Origin: AC-32 sp963755635
GTDB lineage: Bacteria > Actinomycetota > Thermoleophilia > Gaiellales > Gaiellaceae
Direction: 5' to 3'
NCBI GenBank assembly: GCA_963755635.1
Contig: CAVWKS010000037.1
Coordinates: 26,592 to 90,591 of the forward strand
DNA length: 64,000 nucleotides
How positions within the stretch are numbered: the stretch's first letter is position 1; every line of letters begins with the position of its first letter. Of the stretch, positions 51,830-61,025 are shown in pieces. Made by a program: the position numbers and the translations under genes. The notes under the pieces were generated by a model. It did not search any database. It was not told the DNA's origin and saw only the letters and a program-made list of their open reading frames with translations.

Positions 51830-53077
51830 GTGTACCCGATCGTCGTCATCCTGCTCGACGGGCTCGGCGACCGAGCTCACCAGGCGCTCGGCGGGCGGAC
51901 CGGGAACGAGGCGGCCACGACGCCGAACCTCGACCGGCTCGCGGTCGCGGGGTCCTGCGGCGTGCTCTACGCGGTCGGTCCGGGACGCGCGCCGTCGAGC
52001 GAGGTCGCGCACTGGTCGATGCTCGGCTACCGGCCCGACGAGTTCCCGGGTCGCGCGGTCTTCGAGGCGCTCGGGCGCGGGCAGGAGGTCAGCGCCGAGC
52101 ACGTCTTCGCGTACGCGGCGCTCAGGCCGGCGGAGCGGCGGGACGACGGCTGGTGGCTGACCGGCCGGCCCGACCCGGAGCGTGACGCCGAGGAGGCCGA
52201 GCGGCTGGTCGAGCGCTGCGACGGCATCGAGCTCGACGGGCTGACGTTCTCGCTCTCGCACGTCTGGCGCGGCGAGGCGGTCCTGCGGATCTCCGGGGGC
52301 GCGGACGAGCGGGTAACCGACACCGACGCGTTCTTCCGCGCGTGGCATCCCATGCTCCGGCCGCAGGCGCTCGTCCCCGAGGCCGAGCGGACGGCGCGTG
52401 CCTGCGAGGAGTGGACGCGCGAGGTGATGCGCCGGCTCGACGGCGAGCGCTTCAACGTGATCACGCTCAAGTGGTTCGGGCGGCCGCGTGCGGTGCCGTC
52501 GTTCCTCGAGCGGCACGGCGTGAGCGGGACGTTTGCCGCGGACTCGGCGTTCCTGCGCGGCCTCGGGGTCGCGCTCGGCCTGGCTCCCGTCGACGCGCCG
52601 GAGACGGACGACCCGGTCGGCGACCTGCGTGGGCGGCTCGAGCTCGTCGGCGAGCGGCTCGACGCGGGGGAGACGTTCGTCTTCGTACACCAGAAGACGA
52701 CCGACGCTGCCGGGCACACGAAGGACCCGCAGGTCAAGCGCGAGACGATCTCGCAGCTCGACGCGGCACTCGGCTCGCTGCCGACCGATCGCGCGATCGT
52801 CTGCCTGACGGGCGACCACGCCACTCCGGCCTCGCCGGACGTGATCCACTCGGGCGATCCGGTGCCGCTCCTCGTCGCCGGGCCGGGCGTTCGGGCGGAT
52901 TCGGTCGAGCGCTTCGGCGAGCTCGACTGCGCGGCGGGGATCCTCGGCCAGCTGCGCGGGCCCGACCTGATGCCCGTGCTGCTGAACGCCGCCGACCGGC
53001 CCCTGTTCCTCGGCTCGCGGCCGACGCCCTTCGACGGAGCAGACGGCTACCCTGCGCTGTTGGAGCCCCTCCTCTGA
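51830..53077 (+). CDS. apgM: Cofactor-independent phosphoglycerate mutase, archaeal type
   Basis: 415 residues of the alkaline-phosphatase superfamily. Metal/active-site blocks: ILLDGLGDRAH, the Ser in SSEVAHWSMLGY, FVFVHQKTTDAAGHTKDP and LTGDHATPAS. Converts 3- to 2-phosphoglycerate in glycolysis. Some relatives act as phosphonopyruvate decarboxylase-like enzymes. GTG start; the stop shares one base with the ctaA ATG. Confidence 0.9.
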   Translation: MYPIVVILLDGLGDRAHQALGGRTGNEAATTPNLDRLAVAGSCGVLYAVGPGRAPSSEVAHWSMLGYRPDEFPGRAVFEALGRGQEVSAEHVFAYAALRPAERRDDGWWLTGRPDPERDAEEAERLVERCDGIELDGLTFSLSHVWRGEAVLRISGGADERVTDTDAFFRAWHPMLRPQALVPEAERTARACEEWTREVMRRLDGERFNVITLKWFGRPRAVPSFLERHGVSGTFAADSAFLRGLGVALGLAPVDAPETDDPVGDLRGRLELVGERLDAGETFVFVHQKTTDAAGHTKDPQVKRETISQLDAALGSLPTDRAIVCLTGDHATPASPDVIHSGDPVPLLVAGPGVRADSVERFGELDCAAGILGQLRGPDLMPVLLNAADRPLFLGSRPTPFDGADGYPALLEPLL

Positions 53078-54012
53078 TGGCTGTCGAATCAACGATCGCG
53101 CACGCCCGGCGCTTCGAGCTCTCGGCAGCGCAGTTCCTCTGGGCGGCGCTCGCTTCTGTCGGCGCGCTCTGGCTGATCATGGTGACGGGCGCTGCGGTCC
53201 GCTTGACCGACTCGGGGCTCGGCTGCCGGCACTGGCCCGGCTGCGAGCGCGGGCACCCGTTGCCGGCGAAGGACTACCACGCGTTCATCGAGTTCGGGAA
53301 CCGCGTGGTCGGCGGCGTGACGATCGTGATCGTGCTGCTGACGGCGCTCGCGGCGCTCCGGACGCCTGAGCTCTCGCGGGGCGCGCGCCGGCTCGCCTGG
53401 GCCGTGTTCGCCGGGACGCTCGCGCAGGCGCCGCTCGGCTACCTCGCCGTCAAGACCGACCTGCGCTGGCCGGTCGTCGCGGCGCACCTGTTGCTTTCGG
53501 CGATCGTGCTCGCCGGCGCGGTCGTGCTCGCGCTCGACACCTACTCGACGGTGCGCGGGCGAGCCGAGCCGCTCGTGCCGCTCGAGCTACGCCGGCTCGG
53601 CCTGGTCGTCGGGGCTGCAGCGCTCGCCCTGCTGGTGACGGGGACGCTCGCGACCGCCGCAGGACCGCACTCGGGCGGTGGCACCACGCACGTCTCCCGG
53701 CTCTGGCGTTTCCAGCCGGTGATCTTCATCCACGCGGGCGCGGTCGCCGTCTTCGGCGTCGGGCTCGTGTTCGTGCTCGGCTATCTCGCCGCGCGGCGAG
53801 AGCGCTCTCCGCGTCTCTTCCGGCTCGGCCTGGCCGTGCTCGGCCTGCTCGGCGTCCAGATGATCCTCGGCGAGATCCAGTACCGGACGCACCTGCCGTG
53901 GGGCCTGGTGCTCGCACATGTCGGCCTCGCCGCGGCCGTCTGGGCGCTGCTCGTCGCTTTCGTCACGGTTCTGTGGCGCCCGCCGCAGCCACTCGTTCCG
54001 GGCCGCACGTAG
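53077..54012 (+). CDS. ctaA: Heme A synthase (COX15/CtaA)
   Basis: 311 residues, eight membrane helices. GAAVRLTDSGLGCRHWPGC contains the paired cysteines of the external loop; FIEFGNRVVGG carries the essential Glu; heme-ligand His lie in VVAAHLLLSA, FIHAGAVAV and LAHVGLAAA. Oxidises heme O to heme A for cytochrome c oxidase. Coupled to apgM by TGATG. Confidence 0.94.
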   Translation: MAVESTIAHARRFELSAAQFLWAALASVGALWLIMVTGAAVRLTDSGLGCRHWPGCERGHPLPAKDYHAFIEFGNRVVGGVTIVIVLLTALAALRTPELSRGARRLAWAVFAGTLAQAPLGYLAVKTDLRWPVVAAHLLLSAIVLAGAVVLALDTYSTVRGRAEPLVPLELRRLGLVVGAAALALLVTGTLATAAGPHSGGGTTHVSRLWRFQPVIFIHAGAVAVFGVGLVFVLGYLAARRERSPRLFRLGLAVLGLLGVQMILGEIQYRTHLPWGLVLAHVGLAAAVWALLVAFVTVLWRPPQPLVPGRT

Positions 54013-54022
54013 ACTGAAAACG

Positions 54023-54916
54023 ATGGCCGGCGAGCTTCGAGTCCACCGGCGGCCGGAGCTCACCCGGCCCGTGCTGGTCGCGGCTTTCCGCGGCTGGAAC
54101 GACGGTGCGCAGGCCGCCTCGCTCGCCGCCGGGTACCTCGCGAAGACGTGGCAGGCGGAGCGTTTCGCCGACGTCGACCCCGAGGAGTTCTTCGACTTTC
54201 AGGCCGCCCGCCCGCACGTCTCGCTGGAAGACGGCATCACCCGCAAGATCGACTGGCCCGAGACAGCCTTCTACTACACGAGGCCGGAGGGCCTCGACCG
54301 CGACGTCGTCCTGCTGCTCGGAATCGAGCCGAACCTGCGCTGGCGGACCTTCACGGAGCTCGTGATGGGCCTCGTGCGCGAGCTCGGCGTCGAGCTGATG
54401 ATCACGCTCGGCGCGCTCCTGGCCGACGTCCCGCACACGCGGCCCTCGCCGGTCACCGGCAGCGCGAGCGATCCGGAGCTCGTCCGGCAGCTCGGCCTCT
54501 CGTCGTCGCGCTACGAGGGCCCGACCGGGATCGTCGGCGTCCTGCACGACGCGTGCAAGCGCGCCGACATCCCTTCCGCGAGCCTCTGGGCGGCGGTGCC
54601 GCACTACGTCTCGCTGACGCCGAGCCCGCGGGCTGCGGTCGCGCTCTGCGAGCGGCTCGGCACTCTGATCGGCGTCGAGGTCGACGTCGACGAGCTCGAG
54701 GAAGCGGCGCGCAGCTACGAGGAGCAGGTCAGCGAGGCGGTCGCGTCGGACGAGGACACGGCCTCGTACGTCGAGGAGCTCGAGCGCCGCGTGGACGAGC
54801 TCGAAGAGGAGCAGCCGGACCTGCCCTCCGGCGACGCCCTCGCGGCCGAGCTGACGCGCTTCCTGCGCGAGCGCGAAGAGGACGACGACGGCGGCGACGC
54901 CGCGCGCGAGCAGTAA
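54023..54916 (+). CDS. PAC2 family protein
   Basis: 297 residues with the PAC2 (proteasome assembly chaperone 2-like) fold: RPVLVAAFRGWNDGAQAASLAAGYL at the N-terminus, DVVLLLGIEPNLRWRTF, and LWAAVPHYVSLTPSPRAAVAL. The C-terminal 70 residues are a charged coiled coil (YVEELERRVDELEEEQ). Actinobacterial members are of unknown function, though often in genomes with a proteasome. ATG 11 bp after ctaA. Confidence 0.88.
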   Translation: MAGELRVHRRPELTRPVLVAAFRGWNDGAQAASLAAGYLAKTWQAERFADVDPEEFFDFQAARPHVSLEDGITRKIDWPETAFYYTRPEGLDRDVVLLLGIEPNLRWRTFTELVMGLVRELGVELMITLGALLADVPHTRPSPVTGSASDPELVRQLGLSSSRYEGPTGIVGVLHDACKRADIPSASLWAAVPHYVSLTPSPRAAVALCERLGTLIGVEVDVDELEEAARSYEEQVSEAVASDEDTASYVEELERRVDELEEEQPDLPSGDALAAELTRFLREREEDDDGGDAAREQ

Positions 54917-54923
54917 GCCGCCT

Positions 54924-55352
54924 GTGCGGCAGAGCGTCAGCCTGGTCACGCTCGGCGTCTCCGATTATGGGCAGGCCAGGGAGTTCTACGAGGCGCTCGG
55001 CTGGTCGGTCACCTGGGAGGCGCAGGAGACGAGCTTCTTCCAGGCGAACGGCGTCGTCCTCGTGCTCTGGAGCCGGGAGAAGCTCGCCGGCGACATGGGC
55101 ATCGGCGACGACGCGGTGGGCTGGGGCGGGATCGCGCTGGCGCACAACGTCGGCTCGCGCGAGGAGGTGCACGAGATCGTCGAGCTGGCGAGGAGCAACG
55201 GCGCAGAGGTCACGCGAGAGCCGTCGGAGACGTTCTACGGCGGCTACGCGGGCGCGTTCCGCGATCCTGACGGGCACGCGTGGGAGATCGCCCACAACCC
55301 GGGCTTCGGGCTCCTCGAAGACGGCAGCGTGACGCTCCCCGCGACCGAGTGA
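54924..55352 (+). CDS. VOC (glyoxalase/bleomycin resistance) superfamily protein
   Basis: 142 residues: VTLGVSDYGQAREFYEALGW, VVLVLWSREKLAGDMG and AFRDPDGHAWEIAHNP. The last motif supplies the metal-ligand Glu of vicinal-oxygen-chelate proteins, but the first-domain ligand is not evident, so it may be a binding protein. GTG start; GTGA overlap with the next gene. Confidence 0.82.
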   Translation: MRQSVSLVTLGVSDYGQAREFYEALGWSVTWEAQETSFFQANGVVLVLWSREKLAGDMGIGDDAVGWGGIALAHNVGSREEVHEIVELARSNGAEVTREPSETFYGGYAGAFRDPDGHAWEIAHNPGFGLLEDGSVTLPATE

Positions 55353-56158
55353 AGGCCGCCTGCGTCGGCGTCTGCGCGCTCGCGCTCGCCGGGTGCTCTT
55401 CGGGCTCGGGCAGGAAAGACACATCCGATTTTGCGAGGGCGGTCAAGGTCGCGCCGCATGTGCGTCTCTGGCTGTCGTGCAGCGGTAACGGCCCGCTCGT
55501 CCTGGCCGACGGCGGCCTTGGGATCCCGACGCAGGCCTGGGCCGACGTACGGCGAGACGTCCGCGGCGTCCGCTTCTGCGCGTTCGATCGCGCCGGCGTC
55601 GGCCGGAGCGACGTTCGCGCCTGTCGCTGTGGGAGCCTCGGGCGCAACGTCGAGGACGAGCACGCGCTCATCCGCGCCGCGCACCTGAAGCGGCCGGTCA
55701 TCCTCGTCGGGCACTCGACGGGCGGGCTCGATGCGCTGCTCTACGCCCGCCGCTACCGCTCGGACGTGTCCGGGCTGGTGCTCGTCGACTCGCCGAGCGA
55801 ATCCGCTCCGGCGCCTCCCACCGCTCTCGCCGACGGGAACACGCAGCTCGACTTCGCTTCGGGCATGAAGGAGCTCCGCCGGGCAGGCGGGCTGGGCGAC
55901 CTGCCGATCCTCGTCCTCAGTCACGGCAGGCGGGCGTTCTCGACGCTCGCCGCCGAGCGCAGCTGGACGGCGATGCAGCGCCGGCTCACGACCGACTCGT
56001 CGAACACGGTTCGCGTGATCGCCCTGGGGAGCCGCCATGTGATCGAGGTCGACCAGCCGGCGCTGGTCGCACGCGCGATCGAGCAGGTCGCGAGTTCCAA
56101 GGGACGCCTCCGCTGCGCTCCGGCGCTCGCGCGGGCAGACGGCCGCTGTGCCCGCTAG
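55349..56158 (+). CDS. Lipoprotein alpha/beta hydrolase
   Basis: 269 residues. N-terminal lipobox (ALALAGC) and then an alpha/beta hydrolase fold: FCAFDRAGVGRSD, nucleophile elbow VGHSTGGLDALL, and a His in GSRHVIEVDQP. It is anchored outside the membrane; the substrate is unknown. The stop overlaps the convergent DipZ-like gene by 3 bp. Confidence 0.85.
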   Translation: MKAACVGVCALALAGCSSGSGRKDTSDFARAVKVAPHVRLWLSCSGNGPLVLADGGLGIPTQAWADVRRDVRGVRFCAFDRAGVGRSDVRACRCGSLGRNVEDEHALIRAAHLKRPVILVGHSTGGLDALLYARRYRSDVSGLVLVDSPSESAPAPPTALADGNTQLDFASGMKELRRAGGLGDLPILVLSHGRRAFSTLAAERSWTAMQRRLTTDSSNTVRVIALGSRHVIEVDQPALVARAIEQVASSKGRLRCAPALARADGRCAR

Positions 56159-57794
56159 CCGAAGGTGAACGAGTACGCCGAGACGCCCGGCGTGAAGTGC
56201 AGCTCCAGCAGATGGTTCTCCCGCTCCTGCGGGTAGCTGAGCAGCGTGTAGAGCCGGCTCAGGCCCGAGACCGGGATCGTCTTCACGTGCCGGCCGTCGA
56301 CGAAGACTCCGAGCTTGCCGTGGCCGGCGAGGACGAGGTAGACGTTCTGTGCGGTGAACAGCAGCCGAAGCTTCGCGTCGGGGCCGGCGATGATCCGCTC
56401 CGGGTCGACGCGCCAGCGGCCCGCGTAGGCGAGCGAGTCCGGCGGCATCGAGAGCGGGAAGTGGTACGTCGCGAACTTGCTCGGCTCGATGTGGGCGCCC
56501 GCGTAGCGGTCGAGGCGCAGCCAGCCGAGGTACGACTCCGGCGTCATGCGCAGGTGGCTCGGCGTCTTGTCCGGGACCGACGCGACGAGCATGTTCGAGG
56601 ACTCGCCGAGCAGCTCGCGGATCGACATCTCGGTGCCGTCGTAGTTGCCCTCGCCCTCGGCGATCTCGCGGACATGGCCCTTCCGGTCGATCAGGTACTC
56701 GGTCGGCCAGGCGGAGTTCTTGTACGCCTTCCAGGTGGCCGCGTCGTTGTCGATCGCGACCGGGTAGCGCACGCCGAGGTCCTTCACGGCCTTGCGCACG
56801 TTCGAGGGGACGTGCTCGAAGGTGAACTCGGGGGTGTGCACGCCGACGATCTCGAGGCCGGCCTTGTGGTAGGCGGCGTACCAGGCCTTCAGGTGCGGCA
56901 GCGTGCGCAGGCAGTTGATGCACGAGTACGTCCAGAAATCGACGAGGACGACCTTGCCGCGCAGCTTCTGTGTCGTCAGCGGCTTCGAGTTGATCCAGTC
57001 GGAGATCCCCGTGAAGTTCGGTGCCGCCCCGTAGTCGGGGAGCGACGACGCGGCCGCGCCTGAGCTGTGCTGCGAGGTGAGGCAGCGCTGGCCGAGCCGC
57101 TTGCGCGCGTAACAGCTCTTCTCGCCGAACGCGCGCTGGAGCGAGCGGTCGTGTAGTCGGGGAAGTGCGTCTGCAGCGTCGTGTCGAGGTTGAACGCGAT
57201 CCCGAGCGTGGCCAGGCCGACCACGACGCCGAGGGCGACCCGGAGCCGGTTCACGTTCACGGCCCGCAGGCGCTGGATCCCGTTGCGGGCGAGGATCGCG
57301 ATCAGGAGCAGCGTCCCGCCGGCTCCGATCGCGTAGGCCAGCGCGACGCCGAAGCGGCGGAGGCCGGACAGGCTTGCCGTCTCGCCGACGACCGCCGTGA
57401 GGACGACGCCTGCGCAAGGGGCGAAGACGAGCCCGAGCGCGGCGCCGAGCAGGAAGCCACCGCCGAGGTCGCCCCCGCGGCGCCGGCTGAGCCGCGCGAG
57501 CGGCCGCTCGAGCGCGCGCCCGAGCTGCGGGATGATCAGCGTGGCCGCGACCAGGAAGAGCAAGCCGATCGAGATGTTGCGCAGCAGGTCTTTCGGCAGG
57601 CCGAGCTGGTCGACGATCCAGGTCAGCGCGAGCAGCGAGACGAGGAAGGTCGTGACGAGGCCCGCGATGATCGCGAAGGGCCGCCGCTGGCTGCCGCTGG
57701 CGCCGCCGGCGAACACGATCGGCAGCACCGGGTAGGCGCAGGGCGAGATCGCGGTCACGATCCCGGCGAGGAGGGCGATTCCGTAGATCAGCAT
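56155..57794 (-). CDS. dipZ: DipZ-like CcdA-thioredoxin fusion protein, frameshifted
   Basis: About 546 residues. The N-terminal CcdA membrane domain has cysteines in AISPCAYPVLP and FAPCAGVVLT. At about 57151 one base is missing; the next frame gives RSLQRAFGEKSCYARKRLG and a periplasmic thioredoxin domain with VDFWTYSCINCLRTLPHL (Cys-x2-Cys), then a C-terminal beta domain. The fusion carries reducing power across the membrane, as in mycobacterial DipZ. Convergent with the lipoprotein hydrolase. Confidence 0.88.
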
Positions 57795-57830
57795 TTCGCT
57801 TGGTGCCTAGTCTCGGCTGGGCATGAGGCG

Positions 57831-60317
57831 TTACGCCTCGGCGGCCGGGGCGGTTTCCGGCTCCGGCTTCGCCTCTGGCGCTGCACCGTTGTCGGCCTGC
57901 GCCTGCTGGGCTCCCTGCGCCTGTGCCTTGCTCTGGTTCTGGCCCTGTCCCTTCTTCTTGCGCTTGCGCCGCCTGCGGCGTGAGCGGCCGGACGAGGTCT
58001 TCGGCGCGGGCAGGTTGTCCGCGAGCGCGTTCGCGACCTCCTGGATCGTGCCGAGCCGCTCGCGTGCGGCGTCGATCAGCTTGTTCGCGCGCGGCGTGTA
58101 GCCCTCGGCGGACGCGAGCAGCGCCGCTCCGACTTCTCGCGACTGGGCGAGCGCTGCGTTGACGAGCTTCGCGGCGTTCTCCTCGTGGCGGTGGCCGCGG
58201 GAGTTCGCGAGCGCGCCGAGCAGCCGCTTCGCCTCCGGGAACTCGCCGCTCGCCCGCCGGTCCTGCACCTTGCGCGTCGCGCGGGCGAGCCGCCAGGTCC
58301 AGCGGGCGAGGATCTGCTCCGGCGCGTCGACCTTGCTGTCGCCGAGCGCCCGCAACAGCGTGCGTACGCCCTGGACACGGTCCTTGTCCCAGGTCGGCGC
58401 CTGCGTGACGAGCGTGACCAGGTCGTCGAAGCTCGCGCGGTCGACCATCATCGAGACGCGGTCGGCGAGCGCGGTCAGGCGCAGCCGCCGGTTCGGGTTC
58501 TCGGCCGCGCACGCCATCAGGAACTGCTCGAGCGCTCCCCGGTTGGCCTTGCCCTCTGTGAACTTCTTGACGAACTCGACGCGCTCGTCGAAGCGCACGT
58601 TGCGGCCTGCGATCGTCGCCCAGAAGAGCTGCTCGTCGTCGTCGAGGAAGCGCGGGTCGATCCGCTGCCACTCGCGCGTGATCACGGCGAGCCGGCGCTT
58701 GACGTCCGGGGTCACCGGCACGAGCCACGGCGCCGGCGAGAGCTTGCGGCGTGCGCGGCGCTGCACGCGGCGGCGCGGGGCGGGCGTCACGCGCGCGCCC
58801 TCGCGGTAGAAGTCGGCGTCCAGCAGGCTGTGCAGCGAGACGGCCCGCTCGTTGTGGGTCGCGCCCTTCGGGACGAAGTCGACGACCACGCCGGCCTCCT
58901 TGCGCGCGTGCGTGCGCATGATCCGGCCGATGCGCTGCTGGTAGACGCGTCTCGAGGCGGTCGGCGCCAGGTGCATGACCACGGTCGCGCGCGGTGAGTT
59001 CCAGCCCTCGGCGAGCAGCATCGCGTTGATCAGGACGTTGATCTCGCCGCGCTCGTAGGCGGCCAGCGTCTCGGCCAGCTGCACCGGGGGCGTCTTCCCG
59101 CTGACGGCCTCGGCCTTGATGCCGGCGGCGCGGAACTCCTTGGCGAGGTTGTACGCGTGCTCGACGCCGGCCGCGTAGACGATTCCGGGCGTCTGGTCGA
59201 AGCGGTCGCGGTAGAGGCTCGCGGCGGCCTGGTTGAGCGCGTGGTGGTCGAGGACGGCCGCGAGGGCGCGCTCCTCGAAGTCGCCGCCGACGATCGGCAC
59301 CGACGAGATCGCGGCGGCAGGGGGAACGCGCAGGCAGCGGAGCGGTGCGATCAGCCCGCGGCGGGCCGCATCGCCGAGCGGCAGCTCGTCGATCGAGGCC
59401 GGGAAGACGTCCGAAACCTGCTTTGCGATCAGCTGCTCGGTCGCCGTCATGCCGATATAGATCGGCTCCGAGAAGCTGCGGATCGCCAGGCTCGTCTTCT
59501 CGCCGAGGGCTGTGTGCGCCTCGTCGCAGATGACGAGCTGGTACGCGTTCGGATCGAGATCGCCCCAGTGGCGCGCGAACCAGGCGTAGGTCTGCACGGT
59601 GACCGGGTTGGCGCGCGGGAGCGACTGGCCTTTGAGGATCGCGTCCACGAACCGCTCGCCGTAGCCCTCGGCGGTCAGCTCGCGGTGGAACTGTGTGACG
59701 AGCAGGCGCCGGTGCGTGAGGATCAGGACGCCGAGCGTGCGGGCCGCCTCGACGAAGCCCGCCGCCGCGATCGTCTTGCCCGACGCGGTCGGGTGACGGA
59801 AGCGGTAGCGCCGACCCGCGCCCGGGTCCTTGCCCGTGTGCTCCTCTGGGAGCACGAGCTCCTCGGCGACCGCCTCGAGGTGGACGCCTTCGTCCTCGTC
59901 CTCTTCGGGCTCCAGCTCTTCCGCGGGGACCGCGCCGTTGCCGTTCTGCTCCGGCTCGACCTGCGTGGCCGCGATCAGCTCGGTCAGCATCCCGGCGAGC
60001 GCGTCGACCTGGTGCCGGCGTAGCTCGGTGCCCGACGCGAGGCGCGGCGGCGACTCGCTCAGCACGCGCTCGAGGCCGAGCATCAGGGCGTAGCGGATCT
60101 TCCAGCCGTACGAGGGCTCGTCCTCGCCCTTCTCCATCTCCGCGAGCGCATCGTCGAGCGCGCGGCGGCGGGCGGTCCCGGGCGCGAGCACGACCGCCGG
60201 GTCCTCGTCCGGATGGAGGAGAGGCTCCCCGGCCCAGGCTTCGGCCTGGAGGGCGGCGGCGGACAGGCCATCCGTTGCCTCCGGCGCTAGCGTCGGCTGC
60301 TCGGTCGCTTCGTGCAT
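57831..60317 (-). CDS. SF2 DEAD/DEAH helicase (XPB/ERCC3-like) with basic tail
   Basis: 828 residues. Motif I is HPTASGKTIAAAGF, motif II CDEAHTALG, motif III GMTATEQL, motif VI QQRIGRIMRTHAR. An acidic insert (about residues 115-150, ELEPEEDEDEG) separates the Q-region TELRRHQVDALAG from motif I. The C-terminus is a basic cluster RSRRRRRKRKKK followed by a Gln/Ala-rich tail, probably binding nucleic acid. The specific role is unknown. ATG at 60317 preferred over TTG 60344. Confidence 0.88.
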   Translation of the reverse strand: MHEATEQPTLAPEATDGLSAAALQAEAWAGEPLLHPDEDPAVVLAPGTARRRALDDALAEMEKGEDEPSYGWKIRYALMLGLERVLSESPPRLASGTELRRHQVDALAGMLTELIAATQVEPEQNGNGAVPAEELEPEEDEDEGVHLEAVAEELVLPEEHTGKDPGAGRRYRFRHPTASGKTIAAAGFVEAARTLGVLILTHRRLLVTQFHRELTAEGYGERFVDAILKGQSLPRANPVTVQTYAWFARHWGDLDPNAYQLVICDEAHTALGEKTSLAIRSFSEPIYIGMTATEQLIAKQVSDVFPASIDELPLGDAARRGLIAPLRCLRVPPAAAISSVPIVGGDFEERALAAVLDHHALNQAAASLYRDRFDQTPGIVYAAGVEHAYNLAKEFRAAGIKAEAVSGKTPPVQLAETLAAYERGEINVLINAMLLAEGWNSPRATVVMHLAPTASRRVYQQRIGRIMRTHARKEAGVVVDFVPKGATHNERAVSLHSLLDADFYREGARVTPAPRRRVQRRARRKLSPAPWLVPVTPDVKRRLAVITREWQRIDPRFLDDDEQLFWATIAGRNVRFDERVEFVKKFTEGKANRGALEQFLMACAAENPNRRLRLTALADRVSMMVDRASFDDLVTLVTQAPTWDKDRVQGVRTLLRALGDSKVDAPEQILARWTWRLARATRKVQDRRASGEFPEAKRLLGALANSRGHRHEENAAKLVNAALAQSREVGAALLASAEGYTPRANKLIDAARERLGTIQEVANALADNLPAPKTSSGRSRRRRRKRKKKGQGQNQSKAQAQGAQQAQADNGAAPEAKPEPETAPAAEA

Positions 60318-60419
60318 GTCCGGCAGCACGTCCAGTGCTGCCAAAGTCTCAGGAAGAGAGCGCGCTCGCGGTTAATCCCCTGGCGAGCGTCGCACCGCGA
60401 ATGATAGCCGATTGGAAGG

Positions 60420-61025
60420 TTAGAGCGGTGTTCCGCTCGAGCCCAGGCCGCCGAAGATGACGAACGGGTTCTGCGGCGCGACCTCCCAGACGAGCTCGCC
60501 GCCCGGCTCGGCCTCGCCGTGGAGGCGCTTTGCCAGCTCCTCCGCCTCCTCCTTCGACGCCGTCCCGACGATCACGTAGCGGAAGCGGCGGATCACGCGG
60601 TAGCCCTCCTGCTCGAGCTGGTCCGCCAGCTTGTCGGCTTCGTCGTGGGAAGGGCGTTCGACGCGGACTTCCCACGGCGCGTTGCCGCGCTCGACCTCTT
60701 CCTCCTCCCAGGTGTCCTGGGGCGGCTCGTTCGACCAGCGCTCCTCGTCGCGCAGCCAGCGCTCGGGCTCGGAGACCTGGGCCAGCATTCCTTCGTCGGC
60801 GAGCTCGGCCTCGACGATCGCGCGCGCCTGCCGGGCCTCGGCCTGCGTGGACGCGTAGACGAAGAGGTCGTTCTCGTCCTGCGAGACGGCCAGGCGGCGG
60901 CCCTCGAGCTCTTCGGCGAGCTTGCGGCCCTCGTCGCTGGTCAGCTCCAGGCCGAACCGGCCGAGCAGGTTTTCGGCGTGGTGCTCCTCCGGGAGCTGGA
61001 TGCGGATGCGCCAGTCGTCGCTCAT
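60420..61025 (-). CDS. Hypothetical protein coupled to the beta-oxidation operon
   Basis: 201 residues. Two similar ferredoxin-like units seem present: residues 5-70 (WRIRIQLPEEHHAENLLGRF, DLFVYASTQAEARQA) and about 115-180 (WEVRVERPSHDEADKLADQL, RYVIVGTASKEEAEELAKRL), separated by an acidic stretch. The pattern resembles SPOR- or ACT-like repeats, but no family is recognised. The ATG overlaps the upstream enzyme stop (ATGA). Confidence 0.75.
   Translation of the reverse strand: MSDDWRIRIQLPEEHHAENLLGRFGLELTSDEGRKLAEELEGRRLAVSQDENDLFVYASTQAEARQARAIVEAELADEGMLAQVSEPERWLRDEERWSNEPPQDTWEEEEVERGNAPWEVRVERPSHDEADKLADQLEQEGYRVIRRFRYVIVGTASKEEAEELAKRLHGEAEPGGELVWEVAPQNPFVIFGGLGSSGTPL

Noticed and set aside
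56155..58728. 857-residue frame running from the helicase region into DipZ
   Set aside because: Its first two thirds are shadow reading of the helicase and CcdA genes; only the last ~330 residues are real, as the C-terminal half of the frameshifted DipZ-like gene.
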